The translations under genes were made by a program, and so were the position numbers. A stretch of DNA of 64,000 bases from a virus: the IMG/VR virus record IMGVR_UViG_3300040856_003274, positions 104,267 to 168,266 of that record. One strand, written 5' to 3'. Of the stretch, positions 28,901 through 39,000 are shown one piece after another; the stretch's first letter is position 1, and every line of letters starts with the position of its first letter. A model generated the notes under the pieces. It saw nothing but the letters and a program-made list of their open reading frames with translations, was not told the origin of the DNA and searched no databases.

Positions 28901-29347
28901 GACTCTCTAGACTTCATTCCTGAAGAAAACGGGGGTGAGCAAGGGTCATATCGAGGAGTCTTTAAAGGTACTGACCGTATGACTCTCGCCCCTAGTATTT
29001 CGCTCCTGTCAAACTACTCAGACCAAGCGTACATCATAGGGTCTGAAGGCGCTATTATCCAAGGCTACACTGATGATCTTACGCTCAACCCTACAGGTGG
29101 GTTAAGTGACGCGGAAATCCTCGCTGAGAGGAAGCGACTGACGGCGAGCAAAGTCCTCATTTCGCTTCTTACGGGGGATAATCCTTCAGAGTATTCTTAT
29201 GCTGTCACTTACACAATAGGGTTGAGCCCTAATGAAGCGAGAGATATCAGCGTTTCCGACACTCAGTTTATCACTTTAGGTCTTGTTAATATTACCTATG
29301 AGCAAGACCAAGTGAGATCACGCATTAACACTACAGGAGTGCGCTAA
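25907..29347 (+). CDS. Baseplate wedge protein, J/gp6-like, with N-terminal Ig/FN3-like domains
   Basis: 1,146 residues from ATG at 25907, one base after the previous stop; a TTG four codons upstream is less likely. Residues about 310-640 have the baseplate J signature: a helix starting VGRQQILEDAVLGIYRN, PLGTIVSSGSVEFRTT, then GAISNVTAGEISSIISDI and GLEVTNTAETFGGLDLESN. The first 300 residues look like two beta-sandwich repeats (an Ig-like NEIKVEGYNDDSNLVATA unit and a fibronectin-like SNHVVINVEGLSS unit). The C-terminal 450 residues are beta-rich with unknown fold. J/gp6 proteins form the ring that holds the wedges together and opens on contraction. The length is two to three times that of P2 gpJ. 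Confidence 0.85.
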   Translation: MANIYLQSPSQDYAASLSYTTNRALLSLNGSFDGDISSFRVIVRGVYDPDVQDELIDATDTTFTLPNLALSEGIELVAGVNEIKVEGYNDDSNLVATAIANIELAVASDFNQELTPPTGLSAEQFSNHVVINVEGLSSSNVIGYNLYCSEIQGGGVEGYRQINVLPIRDGATKENVSEYATLETDFLAEDADPLRLRVKGTQINSINEALVVNFDEAVPISEEITKLRAEVKISTLSISKTFSFKHVRTATTTSIPATIPSARFSTVANSEPLFYVATAIYYNPVSGSEVESSLSSEISAKPILLNTTLPTIPVVGRQQILEDAVLGIYRNSPQASVSPGSAIRDLFLDPFASEAERIRFVVDYVYRSASFSTLLAIDDPAFSGTSVSVDSSSYKSLMRQALFLPSNDSVQNLIDLSFDRLASNFGVIRNQGTAARGEVIFFTRTQPTADLRIPLGTIVSSGSVEFRTTTQGFIPLNGFASYYNPLSNRYEVTIPIKASSTGAISNVTAGEISSIISDIRGLEVTNTAETFGGLDLESNLALSIRAQQAISSIDTGTTQGYYSLISNAPNVISASVVSAGDPLMNRDVDPATGLHSGGKVDIWVQGEQDTYVTDSFAFTFDVKEKVVFDLVGSLTFRASDNDLSVNNPIVNMLDFSALNLGLVNATTGARFDLTDVEIISYNTIRLSSSVTQPAFSLTDIILGDFRLRTGTTHTFTRQPVKEISSLTGEVSGQVGLLSYYLNHPNNILDLGGSTKSGDEIVIEDVRGELSALPIAVEGESHVILEKFTEPLNKLGTNPFSLRVFNEDRSVEYYGPYSGQVDLDYIIIEGGSTTPYGIQRTDGSRISSGQTVLFDYSHAENFSVRYRTNLILSTLQSMVEKQKHATADVLINEAFEVELDISAVVVLSSGSSSAFVDSEIRSNLSALVGSLRMGDPLRVSDIVNAMDKTNGVSYVQLPLSKMTLSVGSQIVREAVAVGLGGAVIMPSLSTPSVKVWLVGDSLDFIPEENGGEQGSYRGVFKGTDRMTLAPSISLLSNYSDQAYIIGSEGAIIQGYTDDLTLNPTGGLSDAEILAERKRLTASKVLISLLTGDNPSEYSYAVTYTIGLSPNEARDISVSDTQFITLGLVNITYEQDQVRSRINTTGVR

Positions 29348-31815
29348 TGATGCCTATCTTCAACGGCTCGGTTGAGCTTATCGACCCCTCTAGTTTTGAT
29401 TTTGAAGGGCAGGCTTTCCTCAATCGCGTTGAAGAGGTCAAATCCCAACTCTTCGAGAGCTTCTTAGCGTCCTTGCCTTCAAACTACGTAAGCAAGGCGC
29501 TAGGGCCTAACTATACCCTTCAGTATGAAGTGGTTTTAGATCAAGTTGCTCGCTACCACGTAATATTAGAGGTGTTTTACGGGCAAGCCTTTTATGACAC
29601 CATGTCTTCTGAGACGCTACTCTCAGAGCTGGGTCGTGCGGTGTTTCCTGACCTGAGCAGAGAGCCTTTAACAGTAGAGGGCGATGTCACTTATCGAGAC
29701 TTCCTAAAGAATATGCTTAGGCTCTTATTACAAGGGTCTAAGATTGAGGTCTTAAGAGAAGGTGTCAGCTTGCTGACAGAGGCTCAGGTTGATCTCATAG
29801 AAGGGTATCTAATAAACCCTGTCAGCAGTGAACAGTTTAACCTGCTCTTAGAGGTTCACAAAGACGACTACAGCGCCTTCCCTGAAGACCCTGTAGCCAC
29901 GCAAAACAACATTGGCGTTATTCTCAAAGCTCTAAAGCCTGCACACGTCATTTATGAGTATCGCCACGTCTTCAAAGAAATACTTGAGGGTGTCATAAAG
30001 AGCGAGGAAGACAGCTACGTTTTAGAGTCGTACCATTATGAAGATGCTCGCCACAACTTCCAAGCGTACCGAGAGATTGCAGGCACTTCAGGCTGGTTTG
30101 TGCAGGGTAATGTATTCCGCGCTACGACCTCAGACCTCATCAATGTCGAGCCTAATCTGTCACGACTCTCCGTGGACGGTAGAGAGTATTTGATTACAGA
30201 GGCTTTCTCTTTCATAGACGACTCAACACCCAGGGCATACTCTACAAGTCTGTCAGGGCTTGAGGGGACAGGTGTCTTTAAGGACGGTGTGTTTACGGAC
30301 TCTTCCGCAGACTTTAAGGTGCTCCAAGAGGGTGAGACTTTAGAGATTAAAGAGGGCTTAAACTTAGGAGTTTACGAGATCCATGTCATCGTTGCTAATG
30401 GAGTGCTTGGTAGACATGATCCTAACAAAGCAGGGGCTTACCCTTCTCTCAAAGTAGAGCCCCTTTTTCTTCGACTCCGTGAGCAAGCGACAGGAGTGGT
30501 GTTTGGGGAGAGACACGACTATGAGATTATCCTTAACCCAAACGGACGTGCTCAAACGTATAACCGAATAGAGGATGTCGTAGAGTCATTCTCTAATAAT
30601 ATAATCAGGACAACACTGACTCCCGTTGTTTCCCGCCAAGGAGACTCCGCGCTCGCTAAGCCGAGAGATGTTACCGTGTTGGTTGACGGAGAAGAGGTTG
30701 AGGTTGTACGGCTGAGCCCGTTAGAGGGTAAGATTACGATTGCCTTGGTAGAGCCTCTTTTAGAGGACAGCACTATCGTCGTAGATTATTACTATACCCG
30801 TAAAGCGAGCCAGCGTTATCAAATGAAGACGCTGAACAGCGGTGGGTATAACCTTAATCAAGAAAGGTCGCTCAATAAAGGTTTCAGAGCGCCTGTCCAA
30901 AAGCGCGTAGCTCACAGGTATTTAGGTTTTGAGGGTTTGTATTCAAACACACTAGGCGACCTTACCTTAAACAGCGGCTCTAAGCTCAATCAGTTTAATG
31001 TGGTCAGCAGTGGTGAGTATATTGGAGACATCACCCCTGAGTCTGTAATCTTACAGTCAACGGCTAAAGAATACCTCAGCCTTTACGATGCTGACATGAG
31101 GGCAGAACGCATCTACAGAGTTTTGGTTGACGGTGTACCTCAGATTTTCACGTTTGAAGCGCAGACGCAAAGAGTCTACGTACCTAGCTTTACAGGGTCT
31201 GACTTTACTGCTGAGGTAATCTTCCCTCCTGCCAAACCGATTACCCAAACGTATTTACAAAGCCAGCCCTTAGAGAACAGCCCTCATCTATTAGCGGAGG
31301 GGACACCTCCTTTCGAGATTGTCTCTTCGAGAGGAGGTGTGAAAACTCAAATACCTTCTGAGGGGGAGTCTGACATCTTAACGATAGCAGACGATGAAGG
31401 CTCAGTTTCGGTGTTTAGCCTTGAGTTTTCTTTTACGGAAGAGTCAAAGCGGATTAGACCTCAAGGATCTTCTACAGACGGAGGGCTGTTCATACTAGGT
31501 GGCGGTAGCACGACGGGATATTCGACGTTAAGCTCTGAGTTTGAGAAGAGCCCTGTTTTAGGGCCAGTCGATAGGCTTGCTCAAGACCCCTTCTCGATGA
31601 TTACGTTGCGCTCTGTTGTAGTTAATCAAGACGGGGACGAGACACTCCTCAGGGAGGACTCCGCTCTCAACTTGTCAGAGGAGAGCGCCTTTGGAGAGCT
31701 TGTACAGTTAGGCAGTTATCCTAGACTGAATACTTTTAATGAGTTAAATCTGAACTTCATCCTTCAAGGAGGTAGTCCCCTTGAGGGAGACGTTACGACA
31801 CCTTTGAGCTTGTAG
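29347..31815 (+). CDS. Baseplate wedge protein, gp7/tail protein I-like
   Basis: 822 residues, TAATG-coupled to the J-like gene. The N-terminal 220 are helical and resemble the tail protein I/gp7 position and style: a chain of helices (VKSQLFESFLASLPSNYV, LLSELGRAVFPDLS) ending in IGVILKALKPAHVIYEYRH, a form common near the end of that domain. The remaining 600 residues are beta-rich and variable (for example VTVLVDGEEVEVVRLSPLEG), probably arms to which fibres attach. Gene order gp25-like, J-like, I/gp7-like is conserved in P2-, Mu- and T4-like baseplates, and supports the name more than sequence does. Confidence 0.65.
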   Translation: MMPIFNGSVELIDPSSFDFEGQAFLNRVEEVKSQLFESFLASLPSNYVSKALGPNYTLQYEVVLDQVARYHVILEVFYGQAFYDTMSSETLLSELGRAVFPDLSREPLTVEGDVTYRDFLKNMLRLLLQGSKIEVLREGVSLLTEAQVDLIEGYLINPVSSEQFNLLLEVHKDDYSAFPEDPVATQNNIGVILKALKPAHVIYEYRHVFKEILEGVIKSEEDSYVLESYHYEDARHNFQAYREIAGTSGWFVQGNVFRATTSDLINVEPNLSRLSVDGREYLITEAFSFIDDSTPRAYSTSLSGLEGTGVFKDGVFTDSSADFKVLQEGETLEIKEGLNLGVYEIHVIVANGVLGRHDPNKAGAYPSLKVEPLFLRLREQATGVVFGERHDYEIILNPNGRAQTYNRIEDVVESFSNNIIRTTLTPVVSRQGDSALAKPRDVTVLVDGEEVEVVRLSPLEGKITIALVEPLLEDSTIVVDYYYTRKASQRYQMKTLNSGGYNLNQERSLNKGFRAPVQKRVAHRYLGFEGLYSNTLGDLTLNSGSKLNQFNVVSSGEYIGDITPESVILQSTAKEYLSLYDADMRAERIYRVLVDGVPQIFTFEAQTQRVYVPSFTGSDFTAEVIFPPAKPITQTYLQSQPLENSPHLLAEGTPPFEIVSSRGGVKTQIPSEGESDILTIADDEGSVSVFSLEFSFTEESKRIRPQGSSTDGGLFILGGGSTTGYSTLSSEFEKSPVLGPVDRLAQDPFSMITLRSVVVNQDGDETLLREDSALNLSEESAFGELVQLGSYPRLNTFNELNLNFILQGGSPLEGDVTTPLSL

Positions 31816-31870
31816 GAATAAAGCACCTATAAGATTGAGGGTGTAAGAAAACCTTTAGAGGGAGCGATTT

Positions 31871-32500
31871 ATGATTAAGCAAGAGAGCATTAAACGTGGC
31901 AACACGAACCTTTCCATAGGGGCTACATTAGCCGAAAGAGAGACTTTCCAAGCCCCTAGAGGAGACTTTATTTTAGAGCTCCGCGACGTTGAAAGCGGAG
32001 AGCTTCTTGAGCACTTCGAGCGTAAGAACATCATAACTAGAGACGCGGGTGTCCTAGCATCTCTTATGTTCTCTAAGAGAGAGAGCGAGAGAGGCTTATA
32101 TATGCTCTCAATAGGGACAGGGGCGACAGGGGACTTATTAAACCCGACCGCGCCGACAAACACCCAACGTAAGCTCAACAACGAGATTTCAAGAAAGAGC
32201 TTCTCAAGCGTAGTTTACAGAGATAGCAACGGGGCGGTTTCGAGTGTACCGACTAATATTGTAGATTACACTACGACGTTCTCGGAGTCGGAAGCGGTAG
32301 GGCCTCTCAACGAAATGGGAGTTATCAGCCCGATTAGCCTTAACTCTAACATTAAGACACTCAACCCTGACTCTTATCCAAACTACGACACAACCGTAGA
32401 CATTAGAGATTTTGACGTGCTCGTAAACTACCTCACGTTTAGCGTGATCTCTAAACCGAGCACAGCGGTTTTGACCATCACTTGGCGCTTCACGTTTTAA
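31871..32500 (+). CDS. Virion structural protein, probable tail-fibre connector
   Basis: 209 residues, beta-rich. Key stretches are LSIGATLAERETFQAPRGDF, RGLYMLSIGTGATGDLLNP, a central loop region, and an ending of alternating strands (FDVLVNYLTFSVISKPSTAV then LTITWRFTF). Similar small proteins with a YMLSIGTG-type block are common between wedge and fibre genes of large phages. It follows the wedge genes after a 55-base gap that may hold a promoter (TATAAGAT at 31832-31839) and precedes the first large fibre-type protein. No enzymatic motif is present. Confidence 0.6.
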   Translation: MIKQESIKRGNTNLSIGATLAERETFQAPRGDFILELRDVESGELLEHFERKNIITRDAGVLASLMFSKRESERGLYMLSIGTGATGDLLNPTAPTNTQRKLNNEISRKSFSSVVYRDSNGAVSSVPTNIVDYTTTFSESEAVGPLNEMGVISPISLNSNIKTLNPDSYPNYDTTVDIRDFDVLVNYLTFSVISKPSTAVLTITWRFTF

Positions 32501-32519
32501 GAGGTAAAGGGCAAATAGC

Positions 32520-35500
32520 ATGAGTAAGTATTTACAAAACACCTCAGTATCTCGCGATTTGAGTGCTCAGGACACGTCGTGGATTAGCGTTGTCTATCAA
32601 TCAGGAAAGCCTGTTTTAGACTCAGAGCTAAACTTGCAACAAGAGCTTAAGAGCCAGCAAGGGGAGTTTAGCAAGTCAGGTTTCTTACTAAACCGTTCTG
32701 ACATGAACCCTTTGCGCGACTTTACGTTTAACCCTCCGAGATTAAACGGGAGCGCAGACGGTGCTCCGACATACGTTAATAGCTTCGCGATGCGTAACCT
32801 AGATGCGGTTGTAGCAGGGATGCAACTTCGCGTAGCAGACACGGCTTCTACTGACGGGGAGAACCTCATCGAGTTAGAAGATGCTAGTGTTGGAGGGGGT
32901 GGTATTAAGCGAAGTGATTTTGTATTCTTAGAGGTTTGGAAAGCACAGGTAGAGCCAGGGATTAAAGCTAGAGGCTTCATTGACTTCCTTGACGTAAACT
33001 TAATTAATGACGGTGACCGCATTAGAATAGGGTTCGATAACTATACCGCACGATCAACCGCTACAGGTGTAGCAGGGGAGTTTGAGATAGGTTCTAATGT
33101 TGGGGTAGCCGCAGGTAACTTTGCAAATGAGGTGACAGGGCTCACAGGTTACACGGCGACCGCAGTCGGAGGTAGGGTAACCCTCATCGCCAATGAAGCA
33201 GGCACTCTTTATAATAACTACGGGTTGGCATCTACTGTTGACCCCGCAGGAGTCTCTGTTTCCGACGCTACTTTGAGCGGAGGTGAGGATGGTACTAACA
33301 AGCCAAGTCCTGACTCTGTGTATCGCTACGGTAATGTTGAGGTAGACTCTAGTCTTTATCTTACAGACGATATCGCTGATGAGAATGTAGGCGTACAGTC
33401 TACTCAAAGAATACAGGCACAGTACCGTATTCGAGTGACAGGGGAGGCGGAAGCACTCAACTATAAAACTAATCCTGACGGCTTTTCTTCAGCTCAACTT
33501 TTTGCTAGAGGCGTAAATGACGAAGCGGTTGCCGATTATCCTTTTGTACCAGCGGATAGGGCGACTTCTAATCTTAACTCAGATGCCTCTGCCTATCCTC
33601 ACATCGACAGCGGGCTCTATATTGCAGGAGACGGTAGTGAAAACTCTGCCAACGCGCTCGGTACAGTGGACGGCTTTGTATATGCGATACCCATCGGCTG
33701 GGTGTATCGCCGTAATAATAGCCCTACGGGTTTTGACCCTTACAATGATACCAACGGAGCACTCCGTTGGCAGCATACGGGTTTCATTAATCCGATTGTG
33801 GGGACGATACCTCGGAGACGGTCAGACAGACCCGACAACAAGTTTTATGACATAATAGAAGAGACAGATTTCTTAGACTGCCGAAAGCACGTCCTTAAGG
33901 ATTTAGACTCCAAGGTCTTAATAAGACAGAACGCCCACCTCTTAATGGAAGGAGAGCTCTCTTCTTGGGTTATGGACGCAGGCGAGAAAAACCTTCTCGG
34001 TAACGGTACGGGGGATTACTCCTCCGAGATGCTCGTCTGTAATCAAATAGGGCGCGACAATACTTTAGGTGGTCAAGGCGATCTTAATGGCGCGGGGCCG
34101 ATTATAAGAAACTTCGACCATATTAGCCGAAGGTTCTCAGACGCGCCCGTGATTGAGCGTTGTGTGTTTGAGTTTACTCCAGGCGACAGAGCAAACGCGG
34201 TAGACTTTGCGACTGTTCAGTTGGCTCTCTTAGATAAAGGCGAGCTACCTGAGCATAGCCCTCGTATCAACGCAGGTAAATACGTTAATAAAGCCACCTA
34301 TGGCGCTGGCGTTGAAAGTGTCTTTTGGTACGACGGAGATCAGCTAGTCCTAGATTTAGACGAGCTAGATTGCTCTTCGATTTCAGATTGGACAGGCGGT
34401 CAAAACAAGCCGTTTAATCAGCTTGCTCCAAACAGTGTTAAGATTACGGGTGTCGTTGGTGTCCAACATAATGAAGGACGCACAGGCACATCCATAGACA
34501 CTAGTGCTTACGTCAAGAATATAGAAGGGATCGGCACACAAAAGGTCACTATAACATTAGGGTCTAACTTCAAGGACGTAAATGCAGGTGGTCGATACGC
34601 AGACGGTTCTCTCAAAGCCGCTTACAAACTTGTCGGTGGATTAGACAACGGGGGTAATCCTGCCGATATTGGTAGCGATATGCGTATCTTCGTTGAGTTA
34701 GAGATCAGCTACCCTCAAGGCTATGGACTAACTGATACCCCTCACCGCCTATTAGAGATCGGCGCATTTAGGAGAAGTAATAGTGATGAGGTATACCGTG
34801 GTCTAAAAGACCCTTCTGACGTTTACACTACCGTACCTTTTCTTGAATACGATCCGACCGAACGACCGAGCGACAGTCGAGGGATTGCTCGCCTTGGTTT
34901 AAGAGAAGGCTTTAGGGAGGTTATGGTTAATCAAGTTGGCGGTCGAATAGACTCTAATGGAGACTTGGTAAGATACCGTGAAAAGGTTGTTCCTAGCTAC
35001 GACCCTGTAACTAAAGTCTATACCATCAAAACTTCGCGGAGAGTGTTCTTCCATGCAGACAATTATTACGCGGCGGCTATTCTCTTTACGCCTATTGTGA
35101 GCCCTGACGAGGACGCATCAAGCCGTTATTTAGTGACTTTTGATGAGGACTACGGGGGATCAGAGAGGGAGATCAGGTTCATTTACCAGAACTTCCCTGA
35201 TTATTTTTTATCTCGCTCCCTATTTATCCATTACTATTCTTTAGACCCTGTGCCTAATGCTGGGGCTAACGGTTATCAAATCCTGTTCTACTACGGGTCT
35301 AAATCACCTCAAACTTTCGGAGCAAAAGGTGGCTCTATCTTAGAGAGCGGGGGCGGGGCTTTACCCCCTAATGTTTCGCTCACGGTGCTAGATTACGAAG
35401 ACGGCTTGTGGTGCAACACTACAGGTAAGGGAAGCATGGGATTGCCTTCGCCATACCCTAACCCGTTCGACCTTATTCCTATCCGAGACAGCATCTCCGC

Positions 35501-36017
35501 CCCAGTTTTCTACGGAGATTGGCAGTTTGATGGAGACACGCTTATTAGCACTCCAATGGGAGCTTTTGACCTAGGCTTAGTCAAACTACCTCTAGTGAGC
35601 CCCCCTGTCTTTAAAACGGGATACGACTACTCTGAGCGGTACAACCAAAAGCAGTTTCTTATCGAGCTCAACGACCCTCTAACAGACGCTGAGGGTCGGG
35701 TCTATTATGACAACATCTCGATTATCGGAAGAAACCGCTTTGCGGATACTCTCAGGTACTCACTGTTTACGAGCGCGATGCCTCTCACAAAGTACACACC
35801 GCATAGGAATGTGCTTTTCGCCCTCGTAACTCCTAATGAAAACCATGAGTTTATTAAAGCGGGTGAGCTATTCCTTTTGGTTTTATGTCAATGGGGAGAA
35901 GCTATTGAGAACAAGGTGCAGTATCCGCTCGACCCTAGCGACGACAGCAACCGTGTTTCCGCGTCTTTGTATAGAATTCAAGGGTGTCCGATCATTGAGA
36001 AGAGAGAGGTAAACTAA
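32520..36017 (+). CDS. Tail adsorption protein with GKPxLDSELN motif (paralogue A)
   Basis: 1,165 residues. The N-terminus has WISVVYQSGKPVLDSELNL (residues 21-39), the same motif as the 1,799-residue protein downstream (NVIWQEGKPPLDSELNYM). The two keep aligning through DFVFLEVWKA, YRYGNVEVDS and VDGFVYAIPIGWVYRRNN. Residues about 147-258 are an extra domain absent from the paralogue. The rest is beta-rich with no enzyme motif. N-terminal motifs of this type are usual in tail proteins anchored to the baseplate, so the shared part is probably the attachment domain and the diverged part reaches the host. It sits two bases before the next gene. Confidence 0.65.
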   Translation: MSKYLQNTSVSRDLSAQDTSWISVVYQSGKPVLDSELNLQQELKSQQGEFSKSGFLLNRSDMNPLRDFTFNPPRLNGSADGAPTYVNSFAMRNLDAVVAGMQLRVADTASTDGENLIELEDASVGGGGIKRSDFVFLEVWKAQVEPGIKARGFIDFLDVNLINDGDRIRIGFDNYTARSTATGVAGEFEIGSNVGVAAGNFANEVTGLTGYTATAVGGRVTLIANEAGTLYNNYGLASTVDPAGVSVSDATLSGGEDGTNKPSPDSVYRYGNVEVDSSLYLTDDIADENVGVQSTQRIQAQYRIRVTGEAEALNYKTNPDGFSSAQLFARGVNDEAVADYPFVPADRATSNLNSDASAYPHIDSGLYIAGDGSENSANALGTVDGFVYAIPIGWVYRRNNSPTGFDPYNDTNGALRWQHTGFINPIVGTIPRRRSDRPDNKFYDIIEETDFLDCRKHVLKDLDSKVLIRQNAHLLMEGELSSWVMDAGEKNLLGNGTGDYSSEMLVCNQIGRDNTLGGQGDLNGAGPIIRNFDHISRRFSDAPVIERCVFEFTPGDRANAVDFATVQLALLDKGELPEHSPRINAGKYVNKATYGAGVESVFWYDGDQLVLDLDELDCSSISDWTGGQNKPFNQLAPNSVKITGVVGVQHNEGRTGTSIDTSAYVKNIEGIGTQKVTITLGSNFKDVNAGGRYADGSLKAAYKLVGGLDNGGNPADIGSDMRIFVELEISYPQGYGLTDTPHRLLEIGAFRRSNSDEVYRGLKDPSDVYTTVPFLEYDPTERPSDSRGIARLGLREGFREVMVNQVGGRIDSNGDLVRYREKVVPSYDPVTKVYTIKTSRRVFFHADNYYAAAILFTPIVSPDEDASSRYLVTFDEDYGGSEREIRFIYQNFPDYFLSRSLFIHYYSLDPVPNAGANGYQILFYYGSKSPQTFGAKGGSILESGGGALPPNVSLTVLDYEDGLWCNTTGKGSMGLPSPYPNPFDLIPIRDSISAPVFYGDWQFDGDTLISTPMGAFDLGLVKLPLVSPPVFKTGYDYSERYNQKQFLIELNDPLTDAEGRVYYDNISIIGRNRFADTLRYSLFTSAMPLTKYTPHRNVLFALVTPNENHEFIKAGELFLLVLCQWGEAIENKVQYPLDPSDDSNRVSASLYRIQGCPIIEKREVN
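32958..33293 (+). other. Inserted small beta domain within paralogue A
   Basis: Codons about 147-258 encode a domain starting near FIDFLDVNLINDGDRIRIGF and ending near GVSVSDATLSGGEDG. Its pattern (strand, short strand, an alpha helix with ANEVTGLTG, then strands VGGRVTLIANEAG and a final TLSGG) is typical of a small beta module found repeatedly in phage tail proteins. The related 1,799-residue protein passes directly from FLEAWQALVSPNPDS to the flanking sequence, so the domain was gained or lost cleanly. Confidence 0.6.
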
Positions 36018-36018
36018 A

Positions 36019-39000
36019 ATGGCTAAGAACTCTAACGGTGTAACCATTACAGAGAGCGTCCCTGCGAGCAGAGCGCCTAATCTTGGTCTTAACCTGCACC
36101 TTTCTGATAGCAGGGCTCACGACGCTTTAGAGATTATCTTTAACGGCACAGGCACTGTGGCTGAGACATTAGAGCAGATCATTAGAGACTTATATAATGT
36201 GCCTGAAGGCATTGGTTCTTCAGATCAGACTCTCCAGCCCGATTGGGGTGCTCTCAAAGCTGGCGCAGTAGAGTCTAATCAGTATGATTACAACAGCGCG
36301 TTGTTCACAGATCGCTTACATTACACAGACAGCCTTTTAGGTCTTACGACAAAGACAGGCATTCCTGCGGATAATAACTTTCTTGAAGCGATTTACCCTC
36401 GGTATGATATATCCCCTACAGCGGTAGACTCAGGGACGACGGACGCTAACTTTAACCTTAGCGACGGGTCTTACACTGGCGGTGGAGGTGGAGAGGGGCT
36501 TGAAGGCGCTTATCGTATAACAGGTGGTACAGATAACCTGAAGACAAGTGGCATCTACCCTAACAGCCTCTCGCACGCAGTTATCTCAGGCACAGTGCTC
36601 CCCGCAGATAAAGGTGTTTTGGCACTTGTGTCTTTCTTTATCGCCCCGAATGCAGATGACCAAAAGTATTCCCTTGTGCTCCCCCCTAACCTAGAAGAAA
36701 GATGCGTCTCTGCAATCTTACTAGGTGGAGGCATTGCTACGGGAGACGACGGTGAGACAGGAGACAACCTCTTCAAGAGCGGAGAGGGCTTCCCAGGCAC
36801 TAAGTCAGGGCAGTATGACCTTTCCGAAATCCATAACGGAGTTGATAGGCTCACGTCTGATGCGATTGAGGGTGGGGCTAATGAATATGCAGGTCTTGTA
36901 AGATTATTTGCTGACCCACGAAGCTCTGACGTAGAGAGCCCGATCCCCATTTTAGGGGCTACTTCTGTGGCTTTTGGTGGTGGAGACGATAACAACTTCT
37001 TCCGATACCGACTCCCTATGCTCAAAGACTATGAGGGGCTCTCTGACACTCCCACGGATCACAAAGACCGTTTCTTTGATAAGCCCGCGCTTTCACTAGA
37101 TAGCGGTGTAAACTTCACGTTTGCAGGTGGCTACTCTAACTTTGCAGACCAAGACCCACTCTATACTCAGTTAGCGAAGTTTAGACACCGCTTTGAGGTA
37201 AGCTCAGATACTGTCTATGTACTCTTCCACTTCCGAACCGAGAGGGCTTTTGAGAGTCTCGTCAGAGATGGTAACATGCCAACGTCTTCTGACTTGTACG
37301 GGGTATACACGGGAGTATCGAGTGGGAGCTTCGAGGCCACCTTGCCTTCTAGTAGACCTTTTGCGCTCCCCCTCGCAAAAGACGTGAAGAAACTCTCTAG
37401 CACACTCCCTAATACGGTTAATCAGGATATGGGCTATATCTTAAAGCCCGTTGAGAGAGCGAACTCCGCAAGCATTTTGCCTCTTATCGCCACCTACGGA
37501 AATGAGACATATTACTCTTTTTGGGCGCAAGACGGGCAGGCTAATGTTATGTCCTTATCGGGCGCGAAATACATCGTAAGCTCATCAAGATTACACCCTA
37601 ACGACATCACAGGTGGCGCGGGAGACTCTGAGTTTAAAGACTACGGCAACCTCTCTTTAGTCATCGAAGGCTCGCTTAACGAGACTTCCTTCTACAACTT
37701 TACCTTTTACGACACCGTTAAGACGGATTGGTTGAACAGCCGAGGTCAAAGCCCAGGTTTCTTCTCGACAGGAGCTTTCGGACTGCTCGGTATAAACAAC
37801 ACACCTAAGCGCGTAAGCGACCTTGTTAGCGCCACTGAAACGGTTGACCTGCCTAGCTCTTTCGACGGTAGTCAAATAGGCGTTTTTAAAGGTGACGGTG
37901 AAGCACACGGCTCACACCTCATTGTGGAGCAAGGCTCTCTCCTTAGCCATACTGCGGAGCCCACGGATGTAAACACGACATTCACAAACTATAAGCATCT
38001 TTACCTGTCTTCTGATGGTGGTGCGCCTGTAATTTCTTCAGACGCTAAGGTTAAGATAGGTATCCACAGGCATGGGGATAACGTGAGAGTCGGTGAGGAC
38101 ACTGCGATTGACTTAATAGAGCTCAGCCACTCTGACTTACCCTCTTTCACGGTAAGTCAGAGTTTGGTGTTTTCAGGCAAGTTTAAGATCAACTCTGAGA
38201 TCGACCCAGCGGCGATCAACTACGACGTTGACACTCATTACGGCAACTTTGTTGTAGGGTTGACGAGTAGCAGTCGCGTGGCTGATTATACTAAACCTAT
38301 GCTGAGGACTAACATTAGCCCGATAGCTGAAGAAGAGGTTTACACTCTAGGAGCGCCGTTACCTTCGCTCTTCAGCGCGGAAAAGGACTCCGAGGAGCGT
38401 TTTCTTGATGAAACTTACCGCTTACAGTCGAGCCTCGCTAATGATTACGGAGTACAACAAGGTTACCAGACCCTACCTTTCTTCCTAGCAATAGGACAAG
38501 ACCTCGCTGAGAGGCAATCAAGCCTTAACAGCTACGCGATGTCCTTTAATGCGCTAACAGAGGAAGACCCTACTTTTGGTAGGAAACCGTTCTACTTGCC
38601 TGTGCGCCCCTTCTATTACCCTGCTGACAGCGAAGACCCTTACTCAACGTATGAGTTACTAGGGTTAAGCTACCTTCTCTCTCAAGGTTCTTTTGAGTTC
38701 AAACGTCCTGATGCGTACCCTCCTGTCTCATATGTGACTCCAGGCATATTAGACCGTGTAAAAGTCACTTTAACATACACTGATGCTAAGCGGTTAGACC
38801 CGTTCTACATCCACCTTGGGTATGACTTAGATATTACAGCAAATAGGTTAGACTCGGCAGGTAGGGTTGTTGAGGCTTACGGTGAGCTAAACGGGGTAGA
38901 GAGTAGTACAAACCACGCTACTGAAGACGGGTCGAACAAGTACATGGGGCGAATGTTTAAGAGCTTCTTAGACGCGTTTAATGGCTATTTAGCGGTTAGC

